This document shows positions 35,072 through 44,081 of a stretch of 64,000 nt of DNA, one piece after another (position 1 is the stretch's first letter; every line of letters begins with the position of its first letter). The stretch is from Burkholderiales bacterium (lineage in GTDB: Bacteria; Pseudomonadota; Gammaproteobacteria; Burkholderiales; SHXO01): positions 141,120 through 205,119 of the forward strand of contig JADZGB010000009.1 of the NCBI GenBank assembly GCA_020854105.1. The letters are read 5' to 3'. The notes beneath the pieces were generated by a model, which saw only the letters and a program-made list of their open reading frames with translations, was not told the origin of the DNA and searched no databases. The position numbers were made by a program, and so were the translations under genes.

Positions 35072-35863
35072 ATGAACATGCCCACGGTATTCGTCTCGCA
35101 CGGCGCCCCTACCATGGCGCTGCAGCCCGGCGCAGCGGGCGAGGCGCTGCGCCGGCTCGGACCGCGCCTTCCCAGACCCGAATCCATTCTCATGGTGTCT
35201 GCCCACTGGGAGACGCAGCCGGCGACGCTGAGCACGGCTGAACGGCCGGACACGATTCACGACTTCTTCGGCTTCCCGGAGCCGCTCTACCAGTTGCGCT
35301 ATCCGGTGCCGGGTGCGCCGGCACTGGCGCAGCGCGCGGCAGGGCTGCTGCAGCAAGCCGGGATCGCGGCGAACCTCGATCCGAGGCGTGGCCTCGATCA
35401 CGGCGCCTGGGTGCCGCTGCGCTATCTGTTTCCCGACGCGGACGTGCCCGTCACCCAGCTGTCGATCCAGCCGCAGCTCAGTCCGCTGCATCACTACCGC
35501 ATGGGCGAGGCGCTGCGGCCGCTCACCGCGGAGGGCGTGCTGATCGTCGCGTCCGGCAGCCTTACGCACAATCTGGGCGAGTTTCGCATGCGCGGCGAGC
35601 AAGCACCGGCGTACGTGCGCGGCTTCCAGGAGTGGGTTCGCGACGCGCTCGAGAAACACGACCTGTGTGCGTTGATCGACTATCGCACCCTGGCCCCGGA
35701 GGCCGTGCGGGCGCACCCGACCGACGAGCACTTGCTGCCGCTGTTCGTCGCCCTCGGCGCGGCAGGCGTCGGCCCGGTGCATCGCTACACCGACGAGGTC
35801 ACCTTCGGGGTGATCGCGATGGACGGGTACGTGTTCGGCGAGCGGGAGACCGCGCCCGCCTGA
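35072..35863 (+). CDS. 4,5-DOPA-type extradiol dioxygenase (LigB/DODA superfamily)
   Basis: A 263-residue class III extradiol ring-cleavage dioxygenase, single subunit (YgiD-like). Zinc/iron ligand regions are visible: VSHGAPTM near residue 8, SAHWE near residue 48, RGLDHGAWVPL near residue 110 and ASGSLTHNLGEF near residue 162, in family order. Physiological substrates of bacterial members are poorly defined; catechol-type compounds are expected. It forms a LysR/DoxX/dioxygenase cluster, a common arrangement in proteobacteria. A convergent hairpin follows. Confidence 0.9.
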   Translation: MNMPTVFVSHGAPTMALQPGAAGEALRRLGPRLPRPESILMVSAHWETQPATLSTAERPDTIHDFFGFPEPLYQLRYPVPGAPALAQRAAGLLQQAGIAANLDPRRGLDHGAWVPLRYLFPDADVPVTQLSIQPQLSPLHHYRMGEALRPLTAEGVLIVASGSLTHNLGEFRMRGEQAPAYVRGFQEWVRDALEKHDLCALIDYRTLAPEAVRAHPTDEHLLPLFVALGAAGVGPVHRYTDEVTFGVIAMDGYVFGERETAPA

Positions 35864-35875
35864 GACAGGCAATCG

Positions 35876-35905
35876 TGGGCGATGAACCGTGGTGTCCATC
35901 GCCCA
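35876..35905. terminator. Bidirectional hairpin between DODA and lrgB
   Basis: A perfect 9-bp inverted repeat TGGGCGATG-N12-CATCGCCCA lies in the 46-bp gap between two convergent genes. No T-run is present; terminator role is inferred from position. Confidence 0.55.
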
Positions 35906-35909
35906 TCGT

Positions 35910-36635
35910 TCACACGATGCCGGTCAGATACAGCAGCACCGGCAGCAGCAGCGACGACAGCAGCGCGTTCAGCCCCATCGCCAGTCCGGAGAACGCACCG
36001 GCCTCCTCGCTCTCCTGGAACGCGCGCGCGGTCCCGATGCCGTGCGACGTCGTCCCGATGGCGAAGCCGCGCACCGCCGGATCGTGCACCTTCAGCCAGT
36101 CCAGCAGCGTCGGGCCGATGACGGCGCCGATGATGCCGGTCGACACCACCAGGATCGCGGCGAGCGAAGGCGGCCCGCCGAGCTTCTCGACGATGCCCAT
36201 CGCCACCGGTGCCGTGACGGACTTCGGCGCCAGCGCGAGCATGGTGCCGGTCGATGCGTCCAGCAGTCTGGCGATGCCCACCGCAGACAACGCGGCCGTG
36301 ATGCTGCCGGCGAACAGCCCCACGCAGAGCGGCATCAGCAGCCTGCGCAGTTTCGAGAAATTGAAGTACAGCGGCACCGCCAGCGCGACGGTCGCCGGCC
36401 CGAGCAGGAAGTGCACGAACTGCGCACCGGCGAAGTAGGTTGGATAGGGCGTGCCGGTAAGGACGAGCAGTGCCACCAGCGCCACGATCGCCATCAGCAC
36501 CGGATTGAAGATCGGCTTTCGACCGGAACGGCGGAACAGCCAGTCGCCCAGCAGGTAGGCGCACACTGTCAGCGTGAGATGCAGCAGCGGCGAGGCCGAG
36601 AGGTAGACCCAGATCTCGGTGAGTGCCGGCTTCAT
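35910..36635 (-). CDS. lrgB: LrgB family protein (holin-like effector/antiholin partner)
   Basis: A 241-residue polytopic membrane protein of the LrgB/CidB family. The conserved core TGIIGAVIGPTLLDWLKVHD and GTTSHGIGTARAFQESEEAGAFSGLAMG is present near residues 150-215. The pair modulates murein hydrolase activity and, in other bacteria, pyruvate or glycolate-type transport. The start at 36635 overlaps the lrgA stop (ATGA), indicating coupled translation; the frame opens earlier inside lrgA without conservation. Confidence 0.92.
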   Translation of the reverse strand: MKPALTEIWVYLSASPLLHLTLTVCAYLLGDWLFRRSGRKPIFNPVLMAIVALVALLVLTGTPYPTYFAGAQFVHFLLGPATVALAVPLYFNFSKLRRLLMPLCVGLFAGSITAALSAVGIARLLDASTGTMLALAPKSVTAPVAMGIVEKLGGPPSLAAILVVSTGIIGAVIGPTLLDWLKVHDPAVRGFAIGTTSHGIGTARAFQESEEAGAFSGLAMGLNALLSSLLLPVLLYLTGIV

Positions 36636-37000
36636 TCGTCTTCCGTCTCCACCGGCCCGAGCGGCGCCCGTTCGGCAAGGGCGCGGATGGTCAGTGCCGT
36701 GACCGCGAGCGTGACGATCGTGCCGATCACCACCGCGAGCACGATCGCCACCCATTCCTGGCGAATGCGCCCGGCGTGCAGCATCACGCCCACACCCGCC
36801 GGGACGAACAGCATGGACAGGTGCTGCAGCAGGCCGCTGGTGGTCGAGCGCAGCGCGTGGCCGAGGCCCGGGCGCAGCGCGATGGCGGTGAACAGCAGAG
36901 CCATGCCGGCCACCGGGCCGGGCACGGCCAGATTCAGCAGCTGCGTGCCGGCCTCGCCGATGAGCTGGAAGACGAGCAGGATGGCGAACGATTGCAGCAT
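36632..37000 (-). CDS. lrgA: LrgA/CidA family membrane protein
   Basis: A 122-residue small membrane protein with four helices; QLIGEAGTQLLNLAVPGPVAGM and SMLFVPAGVGVMLH are family landmarks. It is encoded directly before lrgB with a four-base overlap. The start at 37000 (MLQSFAILL) gives the usual CidA/LrgA length; another ATG at 37054 would add 18 polar residues and is less likely. There is no LytSR or LysR regulator adjacent on this side. Confidence 0.88.
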   Translation of the reverse strand: MLQSFAILLVFQLIGEAGTQLLNLAVPGPVAGMALLFTAIALRPGLGHALRSTTSGLLQHLSMLFVPAGVGVMLHAGRIRQEWVAIVLAVVIGTIVTLAVTALTIRALAERAPLGPVETEDE

Positions 37001-37064
37001 CGGCAGACCCGGCAGTGTCGGAAGATCCTTCGCGTTCGCTGCGGATGACACCATATCGGCAGTG

Positions 37065-37745
37065 TCATGTCGAGCCTCCGAACGCCCGCTGCCAGTACCG
37101 GATCGGAATGCGACTCTGCAGCCGGTCCACTGCGCGTTCGATCAGCGCCGGATGCAATTCGTGCCCTACGCCGTGCGCGATGTCGATCGTCACGTCGCCG
37201 TTGAGCGAGGCGAGGTGGTGCATCGCCATCTGCGCATGCCGGACCGGCATCACCCGGTCGGCATCCCCGTGCAGCAGATGGATCGTGGTCCAGCGCGGTG
37301 CGACATCGGGCAGTGTGGCGTAGCGGCCGCCGAACGCCATCACCCGACCGCCGAGCCCGTCCTCGGCCTGGATCGCTTCCAGCGAGACGATCGCCCCCTG
37401 AGAGAACCCGCCCAGAGCGGTGGCGATCGGCGGCACCTTCCACTTCTCCTGTGCGGCGCGCACCATCGCGATCACCCGCGGCATGATGGCCGCGACCCGG
37501 GCGGGACGGTTCTCCTCGTCGATGCCGCGCACGGAAAACCACTGGCGTCCGCCGGGGCCGCTGTCGAACGGGGAGAATCCGCGCGGCGCGACGATTGCCG
37601 AGCTGGGGAAGATCTCGCGCAGCGCGCCTGCGAGCGGCATCAAGGATCCGGGCTCGTTGCCCACCCCGTGCAGCAGCACGAACAGCTGCTGCGCCGCCCC
37701 GGTGCGGGGCGGCAGTTCGATGGCCGCGTCCAGCAGGTCGGTCAC
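37065..37745 (-). CDS. ypfH: Alpha/beta serine hydrolase, YpfH/carboxylesterase-phospholipase type
   Basis: A 226-residue esterase of the phospholipase/carboxylesterase (PF02230-type) family. Features: FVLLHGVGNEPGSLMPLA near residue 24, nucleophile elbow GGFSQGAIVSL near residue 113, Asp in HGDADRVMPV and His in HGVGHELHP. The GTG start overlaps the arsC stop (GTGA). In E. coli, ypfH is likewise adjacent to the ArsC-like yffB, which supports the assignment. Substrate unknown; short-chain acyl esters are typical. Confidence 0.85.
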   Translation of the reverse strand: MTDLLDAAIELPPRTGAAQQLFVLLHGVGNEPGSLMPLAGALREIFPSSAIVAPRGFSPFDSGPGGRQWFSVRGIDEENRPARVAAIMPRVIAMVRAAQEKWKVPPIATALGGFSQGAIVSLEAIQAEDGLGGRVMAFGGRYATLPDVAPRWTTIHLLHGDADRVMPVRHAQMAMHHLASLNGDVTIDIAHGVGHELHPALIERAVDRLQSRIPIRYWQRAFGGST

Positions 37746-38101
37746 AGCAGTTCCAGCACCTTCTCGGGCGGGCGGCCGATCACCGCACGGTTGCCGCGCA
37801 CGACAACGGGCCGCTCGATGAGGATGGGGTGGGAGGCCATGGCATCGAGCCACTCGGCCTCGCTCAAGCCGCGTCCCGCGAACCGCGTCTTGAACACGTC
37901 CTCACCCCGGCGCACGAGCTGCTCCGCACGCAGACCGAGCTTGCCAAGCAGTTCGCGCAGTTGCTCCCGCGACGGTGGCGTCTTCAGATACTCGATCACG
38001 CGCGGCTCGATCCCGCGCTCGCGCAGCAGTTCGAGCGCAGTGCGACTCTTGCTGCATCGGGGGTTATGGTAGATGGCGATGTCTTCCTTCGATTCCGTCA
38101 T
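37742..38101 (-). CDS. arsC: ArsC/YffB-type arsenate reductase (glutaredoxin) family protein
   Basis: A 119-residue thioredoxin-fold ArsC family protein. The active-site cysteine is in YHNPRCSKSRTALELL near residue 16, and EYLKTPPSREQL and LIERPVVV carry the usual substrate-side segments. Length suits either true ArsC or the Spx/YffB group. No other ars genes are nearby and the neighbour is ypfH, so a YffB-like reductase not dedicated to arsenic is possible. The gene has dispersed repeats directly upstream. Confidence 0.82.
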   Translation of the reverse strand: MTESKEDIAIYHNPRCSKSRTALELLRERGIEPRVIEYLKTPPSREQLRELLGKLGLRAEQLVRRGEDVFKTRFAGRGLSEAEWLDAMASHPILIERPVVVRGNRAVIGRPPEKVLELL

Positions 38102-38145
38102 GCGTGCACTCCTTCATTGACATTTCCGGCGCGAGAGGTACTCCT

Positions 38146-38310
38146 CGTCATGCCGGGCAAGTCACACACTTCGTCATCCCGGCGCACGCCACACCCATCG
38201 TCATCCCCGCGCAAACCACACACCTCGTCATCCCGGCGGGTGAAAGCCTGCCCCGGTATGCCTTGATCCGGGGCCGGGATCCAGCAGTGGCGAAGTGCCG
38301 GGGCGAAGCC
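38146..38310. repeat. Dispersed repeat array with 26-27 bp periodicity
   Basis: CGTCAT(C/G)CC occurs at 38146, 38172, 38199 and 38226, so the spacing is 26, 27 and 27 bp. The last unit runs into the fuller element (ggtgaaagcctgcccc, then ccggggccgggatccagcag). The array fills the gap between arsC and pepN. The spacer bases differ and the repeats are not separated by unique spacers of equal size, so this is not a CRISPR. Confidence 0.8.
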
Positions 38311-38325
38311 GAGGTGCCAGCCCGC

Positions 38326-40968
38326 TCATGCCAGTGCCTTGCTCACTACCTCCAGGGCGTCCTTGGACAGGGTGTCCGTGGCGCGCATGCGGGTCAGCTG
38401 CACGCGCGCATGCGCCTGCCTCGTACCATCGAACTTCTTCCAGCGGTCGAACGCGCGCGCCAGGCGCGCGGCGATCTGCGGATTGAGCGGGTCGAGCGCG
38501 AGGATCTGGTCGGCCGCGAAGGCATAGCCGGAGCCATCCGCGGCGTGGAAATGGCGCTGGTTGGCGCAGAAGGTGCGGATCAGCGCATACACCTTGTTCG
38601 GATTCTTCAGGTCGAAGGCCGGGTGCTGCGTGAGGCGCTTCACCTGCGTGAGCGTATCCGGCACGCGCGAACTCGCCTGCACCGCCAGCCATTTGTCCAC
38701 CACCAGCGGCTCGTGGTTCCACTTCGTGTAGAAGCGTTCCAGCGCCGGCCCGCGCTCGCTCCAGTCGCTGTTGGCGATGGCGATGAGCGCAGCCACCGCA
38801 TCGGTCATGTTGTCCGCACCGTCGAACTGGCGCTGGCACAGCGCGCGCACCGGCTCGTCCTCCAGTTCCATGAGGTAGGACAGGCACTGGTTCTTCAACG
38901 CACGCTGCCCGGCAGACGCCGCATCAGGGCTGTAGGAAGCGGCAACGTTGTACGCCTGGTAGGTCGCGAGCAGTTCACCGCGCAGGCTCTGCGCGATGTG
39001 CCGGCGCAACTGCAGGCGTGCTTCGTGGATCGCGTCCGGATCCACCACCTCCACCTGCTCCCCGACATAGGCTTCGCTCGGAAGGCTGAGCGCCTCCGCG
39101 GTGAAGGCGGGATCGCGCGCGGCATCGGCCAGATTGCGCTCGAACGCCTTGATGAACGCCGGCGGCACGTCCAGGCCCTGGTCCGAAGGGCTCTGCGCAA
39201 TGGCACGCAGCAGGATGTTGAGCGCCAGACGCTGGCCCGCCTCCCAGCGGTTGAACGCGTCGGTGTCGTGCGCCATCAGGTGCGCGAGGTCGGCGTCGTC
39301 GAGATCGGTATCCAGCACCACGGGCGCGGAGAAGCCGCGCAGCAGCGACGGCACGGGACGGCTGGTCACGTCCACGAAGCTCAGCGTCGCCTCGCTGTCG
39401 GTGACCGAGAAGGTGCGCGAGGTGCCTGCCGCGCCCGGCTCGCCATCGAGCCGCAGTGGAATCTCCCGTCCGGATTCGTCGAGCAGTCCGAGCACCACGG
39501 GCAGTTGCAGCGGAAGCTTCTCCGGCTGTCCCGGGGTCGGTGCGGTGCGCTGGCGCAAGGTCAGCGTGAAGCGCGCTCGTGCCGCGTCGTACGCGCTGCG
39601 TACGCGAAGGTGCGGCGTGCCGGCCTGGTCGTACCAGCGGCGGAACAGCGTCAGGTCGACGCCGCTCGCGTCCTGCATCGCCTGCGCGAAGTCGTCGGTG
39701 GTCACGGCCTGGCCATCGTGCCGCTGGAAGTACAGGTCCATGCCCTTGCGGAACGCCTGCGCGCCGATCAGCGTGTGGATCATGCGCACCACCTCGGCGC
39801 CCTTCTCGTACACGGTCGGTGTGTAGAAGTTGCTGATCTCCATGTACGACTGCGGACGTACCGGATGCGCCATCGGTCCCGCGTCCTCCGGAAACTGCGC
39901 CGCGCGCAGCTGGCGCACTTCCAGGATGCGCTGCACCGGCCGCGAATAGGTGTCCGCACCGAATTCCTGGTCGCGGAACACGGTGAGGCCCTCCTTGAGC
40001 GAGAGCTGGAACCAGTCCCTGCAGGTCACGCGGTTTCCGGTCCAGTTGTGGAAATACTCGTGCGCCACCACGCGGTCGATCAGCATGAAATCCATGTCGG
40101 TGGCGATGTCGGGGCGGGCCAGCACGTACTTCGTGTTGAAGATGTTGAGTCCCTTGTTCTCCATCGCGCCCATGTTGAAGTCGCCGACTGCGACGATCAT
40201 GTAGTGATCGAGGTCGAGTTCGAGCCCGAACACCTCCTCGTCCCACTTCATCGACTTCTTCAGTGCCTGCATGGCGAAGCCGCACTGGTCGAGCTTGCCC
40301 GGCTCGACGTAGATCGACAGCGTTACCGTGCGACCCGAGGCGGTCACGAAACGGTCCTCGAGCCTGTCGAGCCTGCCGGCGACCAGGGCGAACAGATACG
40401 AGGGCTTGGGGAAGGGATCCTCCCATCTGGCCCAGTGCCTGCCGTCCTCCTCGTCGCCACGGCTGACCAGATTGCCGTTGGAGAGCAGTTCGGGATAGCG
40501 CGCGCGCTCGGCATGGATGGTGGCGGTGTAGCGCGCCATCACGTCGGGCCGGTCGAGGAAGTAGGTGATGCGGCGGAACCCTTCAGCCTCGCACTGGGTG
40601 AACAGCCCGTCCTTCGAGGCGTACAGGCCCATCAGCCTGGTGTTCAGCGCCGGCAGGATGCGCACGCGGGTCTCCAGTGTGAAGCTGTCGGGGACGCGCT
40701 CGAGCGTGAGCTGCCCGATATCCATCCTGTATTCGTTGCGCTCGAGCGTGCGGCCGTCGATCGCCACCGACTCCAGTTCGAGATCCTCACCGTCCAGGAC
40801 CAGGGGCGCGTGGCGGTCGGCAGCTGCCGCGTTGCGTGCGATGCGCATGCTGGCACGCACGCGCGTGAAGGCCTCCTGGATGTCGACGTCGAGATCGATG
40901 GCGGAAATCAGGAAGGCGGGCGGCGTATAGTCCTTCAGATGGACGGTGCGGGGCGGCGGGTTGAGCAT
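38326..40968 (-). CDS. pepN: Aminopeptidase N (M1 family)
   Basis: PepN removes N-terminal residues from peptides and completes cytosolic protein turnover. The 880-residue length and architecture match E. coli PepN. Exopeptidase motif MGAMENKGLNIFN is near residue 256, zinc motif VVAHEYFHNWTGNRV near residue 290 with the second ligand Glu in KEGLTVFRDQEF. The C-terminal two-thirds hold the Ig-like and superhelical domains. ATG at 40968 is chosen; a GTG at 40977 is the alternative. Confidence 0.95.
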   Translation of the reverse strand: MLNPPPRTVHLKDYTPPAFLISAIDLDVDIQEAFTRVRASMRIARNAAAADRHAPLVLDGEDLELESVAIDGRTLERNEYRMDIGQLTLERVPDSFTLETRVRILPALNTRLMGLYASKDGLFTQCEAEGFRRITYFLDRPDVMARYTATIHAERARYPELLSNGNLVSRGDEEDGRHWARWEDPFPKPSYLFALVAGRLDRLEDRFVTASGRTVTLSIYVEPGKLDQCGFAMQALKKSMKWDEEVFGLELDLDHYMIVAVGDFNMGAMENKGLNIFNTKYVLARPDIATDMDFMLIDRVVAHEYFHNWTGNRVTCRDWFQLSLKEGLTVFRDQEFGADTYSRPVQRILEVRQLRAAQFPEDAGPMAHPVRPQSYMEISNFYTPTVYEKGAEVVRMIHTLIGAQAFRKGMDLYFQRHDGQAVTTDDFAQAMQDASGVDLTLFRRWYDQAGTPHLRVRSAYDAARARFTLTLRQRTAPTPGQPEKLPLQLPVVLGLLDESGREIPLRLDGEPGAAGTSRTFSVTDSEATLSFVDVTSRPVPSLLRGFSAPVVLDTDLDDADLAHLMAHDTDAFNRWEAGQRLALNILLRAIAQSPSDQGLDVPPAFIKAFERNLADAARDPAFTAEALSLPSEAYVGEQVEVVDPDAIHEARLQLRRHIAQSLRGELLATYQAYNVAASYSPDAASAGQRALKNQCLSYLMELEDEPVRALCQRQFDGADNMTDAVAALIAIANSDWSERGPALERFYTKWNHEPLVVDKWLAVQASSRVPDTLTQVKRLTQHPAFDLKNPNKVYALIRTFCANQRHFHAADGSGYAFAADQILALDPLNPQIAARLARAFDRWKKFDGTRQAHARVQLTRMRATDTLSKDALEVVSKALA

Positions 40969-41084
40969 GTTGATCACGAGCGGAAATCCGGAGAGTCGGT
41001 CAGGCCAAGTCTAACCTCAACCCGCTCTGTCCAGGCCAGGCACTCTTTCGCCCCCGGTCAGCCGACACATTCCAGGATCGCGAC

Positions 41085-41894
41085 ATGACCGCAAAGACCA
41101 TTCTCGTCACCGGCGCGACGGACGGCATCGGCCGGGAGACTGCACGCCAGCTGCTCGCGCTCGGCCACCGGGTGCTCGTGCACGGACGCAGCAAGGCCAG
41201 GGCCGAGGCGCGCGCGCGCGAACTGGCCCGGGAATCTCCCGGACACGCGCAACCGGTGTGGGGCGATCTGTCCGTGATGGAGCAGGTCGTGGCGCTCGCG
41301 CAGCAGGTGCGCGGGCACGCACCCGTGCTGGACGTGCTCGTGCACAACGCCGGCGTCTATCAGCACGAGCGTCGGCTCACCGCGGACGGCTTCGAGCTGA
41401 CCATGGCGGTGAACCACTTCGCCCCCTTCCTGCTCACGCATCGGCTGTTGTCTGCCATCACGGCGGCTCCGGCCGGCCGCATCGTCGTGGTCAGCTCCAT
41501 GACGCATCAGGGCGCACGCCTGGATGTCAATGACTTCAGCTTCGCCCGGCGCTTCGACGGCTACGGTGCGTACAGCGCCTCCAAGCTGGCGAACGTGCTG
41601 TTCACTTCCGCGCTGGCACGCAGGCTGGTCGGTACGCCGGTGACGGTGAACGCCCTGCATCCCGGGGTGATCGGCACCAAGCTCCTGCGCGCTGCCTTCA
41701 GCATGCGCGGCGCATCCGTGGAGCAGGGCGCGCGCACCTCGGTATACCTCGCCACCTCCGAAGAGGTAGACGGTGTGACCGGCAGTTACTTCGTCGACTG
41801 CCGCAGGACGCAGCCCTCGAAGGCCGCGCGGGACGAGGCGCTCGCCGAGGCACTGTGGCAGGAGACCGAGCGGCAGCTCGCGCCGTTCCTGTAG
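41085..41894 (+). CDS. Short-chain dehydrogenase/reductase (retinol-dehydrogenase-like)
   Basis: A 269-residue classical SDR. The NAD(P) motif TGATDGIG is at residues 9-16, followed by HGRSKARAE, which carries an arginine suggesting NADP preference. NAG appears near residue 89 as VHNAG, and the catalytic YSASK at about 164-168. The pattern (KLANVLFTSALARRL, then VTVNALHPGVIGTKL) resembles retinol-dehydrogenase/WW-oxidoreductase-like SDRs. Substrate not predictable. Divergent from pepN over a 116-bp gap. Confidence 0.9.
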   Translation: MTAKTILVTGATDGIGRETARQLLALGHRVLVHGRSKARAEARARELARESPGHAQPVWGDLSVMEQVVALAQQVRGHAPVLDVLVHNAGVYQHERRLTADGFELTMAVNHFAPFLLTHRLLSAITAAPAGRIVVVSSMTHQGARLDVNDFSFARRFDGYGAYSASKLANVLFTSALARRLVGTPVTVNALHPGVIGTKLLRAAFSMRGASVEQGARTSVYLATSEEVDGVTGSYFVDCRRTQPSKAARDEALAEALWQETERQLAPFL

Positions 41895-41988
41895 AAAGGC
41901 TCCGCCGGGCTGCCCGGATCGGCCAGCGGGTCGGAGCTGGGAACGCGCATTGCCCGCATCGGGCATTTCCAGCCGACCGGGTGTGCTC

Positions 41989-42943
41989 ATGCGATCTGTC
42001 AGATCACGCCATCGTCAGCGCGTTGCGCTGTCGGCAGGTGCCGTCCTGCTCGCCGCCTGTGCCGTCTACGTGCAGTGGCGTGTGCGCCAGGCCGAGCGCG
42101 ACAATCCGCCCCAGGGCCAGTTCATCGACGTGGACGGGGTGCGCCTGCACTACGTCGAGCAGGGCGAGGGCCCGCCCCTGGTGATCTTCCACGGCAACGG
42201 TTCGATGTTCGAGGAGATCCAGCGCAGCGGCGTGATGGCACGACTGGCACACGACTACCGCGTCATCCTGATCGACCGGCCCGGCTTCGGGCATTCCGAG
42301 CGGCCCGCGGATCGCGTATGGACGGCACGTGCCCAGGCGCGCCTGATGCGCGAGGCGCTGCGGCAACTGAAGGTCGAGCGTCCCATCGTCGTCGGCCACT
42401 CCTGGGGCGTGTTCGTGGCCTTGCGCCTCGCGCTGGCGGATCCGCACTACGTACGCAGCCTGGTACTCGCCTCCGGTTACTACTTCCCGACGCCGAGGCT
42501 GGACGTCTTGCTCATGTCCGCGCCGGCGATTCCTCTCATCGGCGACCTCGTGCGCCACACCGTCTCGCCGCTGCTGTCGCGCATCATCTATCCGCTTCTG
42601 CTGCGCAGGAGCTTCGGACCCGCGCCGGTCAGCGAGGGCTTTCGCGGTTTCCCGGTGTGGATGGCGTTGCGGCCGCGGCAGCTGAAGGCGGCTGCGGCCG
42701 AGACTGCCATGATGATCCCCACTGCGGCCACACTGGGTCCGCGCTTCGCCGAGTTGCGCATGCCGGTCGTGCTGATCGCGGGAGAGGGCGACCGCGTGGC
42801 GCGCGCGCTGGCATTCGGCGCGGGTGCACGGCCTCATTCCGCACAGCGAGCTGCGGCTGGTGCCGGGAGCCGGGCACATGGTGCATCACAGCGCGCCCGA
42901 GGAAGTGCTGGCGGCGGTCGAGGTCGCCGCCAAGGCTGTCTAG
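41989..42943 (+). pseudogene. Alpha/beta hydrolase with frameshift in a GC-dinucleotide tract
   Basis: From ATG 41989 the frame encodes a membrane-anchor segment, VIFHGNGSMFEEI, IDRPGFGHSERPAD and the nucleophile elbow GHSWGVFVAL, and stays hydrolase-like up to GEGDRV near 42797. After the GCGCGCGCGC tract (42799-42808) that frame becomes low-complexity (AGARPHSAQRA). The family-typical end, RWHSARVHGLIPHSEL and LVPGAGHMVHHSAPEEV with the catalytic His, continues in the next frame to TAG at 42941-42943. Loss of one GC unit, or one extra base, explains this. It may be a real mutation, a contingency tract or a sequencing error. Uninterrupted, it would encode about 318 residues. Confidence 0.85.
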
Positions 42944-43046
42944 TAATACCTTGGACTGTCCAGCATTCCCTTGCTGAATCTCGACGGGCGTAGGTTCGCG
43001 GCGACCCGGCCGCACCACGCAAGTGATGCAGCTTGCTCTGAAAGGC

Positions 43047-43079
43047 TTCTGCCACAGAGGACACAGAGGGCACGGAGAA
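43047..43079. repeat. CACAGAGGA-type short repeat
   Basis: Sequence ctgccacagaggacacagagggcacggagaa contains three near copies of a (c)acagaggac unit. Similar elements occur as dispersed intergenic repeats in many proteobacteria. The 313-bp gap between 42944 and 43256 shows otherwise only the probable leader of the next gene. Confidence 0.45.
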
Positions 43080-43256
43080 CAACCGGCCTGCCCTCGCACG
43101 AGGGTATGGACAGACGCGATGCTGGTGCCGCCGTGCTTTCGGCATGCCGCGGGCACGGTGGGAGAACGGGGGTTGCTGAGCGTCGATGACCGTACGCGCG
43201 ACCCGGGCGATCCGGGGGCGCGCCTCCTGTTCATCACTCCCCGATGGAGAATTCCG

Positions 43257-44015
43257 ATGCGGACTCGCGACCGAGTCAATCTCATGCAGGTGGATCGCTG
43301 GGGCTACGTTGCCGCCGGCATGGCGCTGCTCGCCTGGGGGCTGCGCCGGCGTGGCGTGCTGGGTGGGGGCGCCGGCGGCGTGGCGGCCTGGTTGATGTAC
43401 CAGGCCTACACCGGCAACAATCCCATGTTCGAACCGCTCGACATCCGCGTCAATCGCCACCCGAGCGAGGTCGATGTGAAGGAGACGATCGTCATCGACG
43501 ATGCCCTCACGATCGGCAAGCCGCGCGAGGAGGTGTACCGCTTCTGGCGCGACCTGGAGAATCTGCCGCGCTTCGCGCCGTGGATCCGCCAGGTGCAGGT
43601 GCTGGACGAGCGGCGCTCGCACTGGGAAGTCGAGGGACCGCATGGCGGCAGCGTGCAGTGGGAATCGGAGATCACCCACGACACGCCCAACGAGGAGATC
43701 GCGTGGCGCACGACGGCCAACCGCAGCATCACGAACTTCGGCAGCGTGTCCCTCCGCGACGCGCCCGCGGGCCGCGGCACCATCGTGCGCGTGCACCTCG
43801 AGTACGTATCGCCGGCGGGCTCGTTCGGCGCAGCCGTGGCCCGACTGATCGGACGCGCGCCGCAGAGCATGGTGGAACAGTCGCTGCGTAGCCTGAAGCA
43901 GCTGCTCGAGGCCGGCGAAGTGGCCACCGTGCAGGGACAGACCTCGGGCCGCGCGCCCGCGCACAGCACGCAGGGAGGCCGCGATGCAGGCGACGAGCTG
44001 GCCGGGGCGCAGTAG
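43257..44015 (+). CDS. SRPBCC (START-like) family membrane-anchored protein
   Basis: A 252-residue protein. The first 50 residues contain a hydrophobic, glycine-rich segment (AAGMALLAWGLRRRG, then GGGAGGVAAWLMYQAYTGN), and the remainder is a polyketide cyclase/dehydrase-like SRPBCC domain: IGKPREEVYRFWRDLENLPRF, HWEVEGPHGGSVQWESEI, ANRSITNFGSVSLRDAP. Such domains bind hydrophobic ligands; the role is unknown. The start at 43257 has TGGAGA seven bases upstream; in-frame codons earlier are repeat-derived and not conserved. Confidence 0.82.
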   Translation: MRTRDRVNLMQVDRWGYVAAGMALLAWGLRRRGVLGGGAGGVAAWLMYQAYTGNNPMFEPLDIRVNRHPSEVDVKETIVIDDALTIGKPREEVYRFWRDLENLPRFAPWIRQVQVLDERRSHWEVEGPHGGSVQWESEITHDTPNEEIAWRTTANRSITNFGSVSLRDAPAGRGTIVRVHLEYVSPAGSFGAAVARLIGRAPQSMVEQSLRSLKQLLEAGEVATVQGQTSGRAPAHSTQGGRDAGDELAGAQ

Positions 44016-44081
44016 TCCCGGCGCAACAGACCAGGGCAGTTCTGCCACTGCACTGCTGCCCCGCGGGCTGACGAACTGCCT

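Noticed and set aside
38146..38310. Regularly spaced repeats as a possible CRISPR array
   Set aside because: Repeat core is about 9 bp, spacers are related and belong to a known dispersed element, and there are no cas genes.
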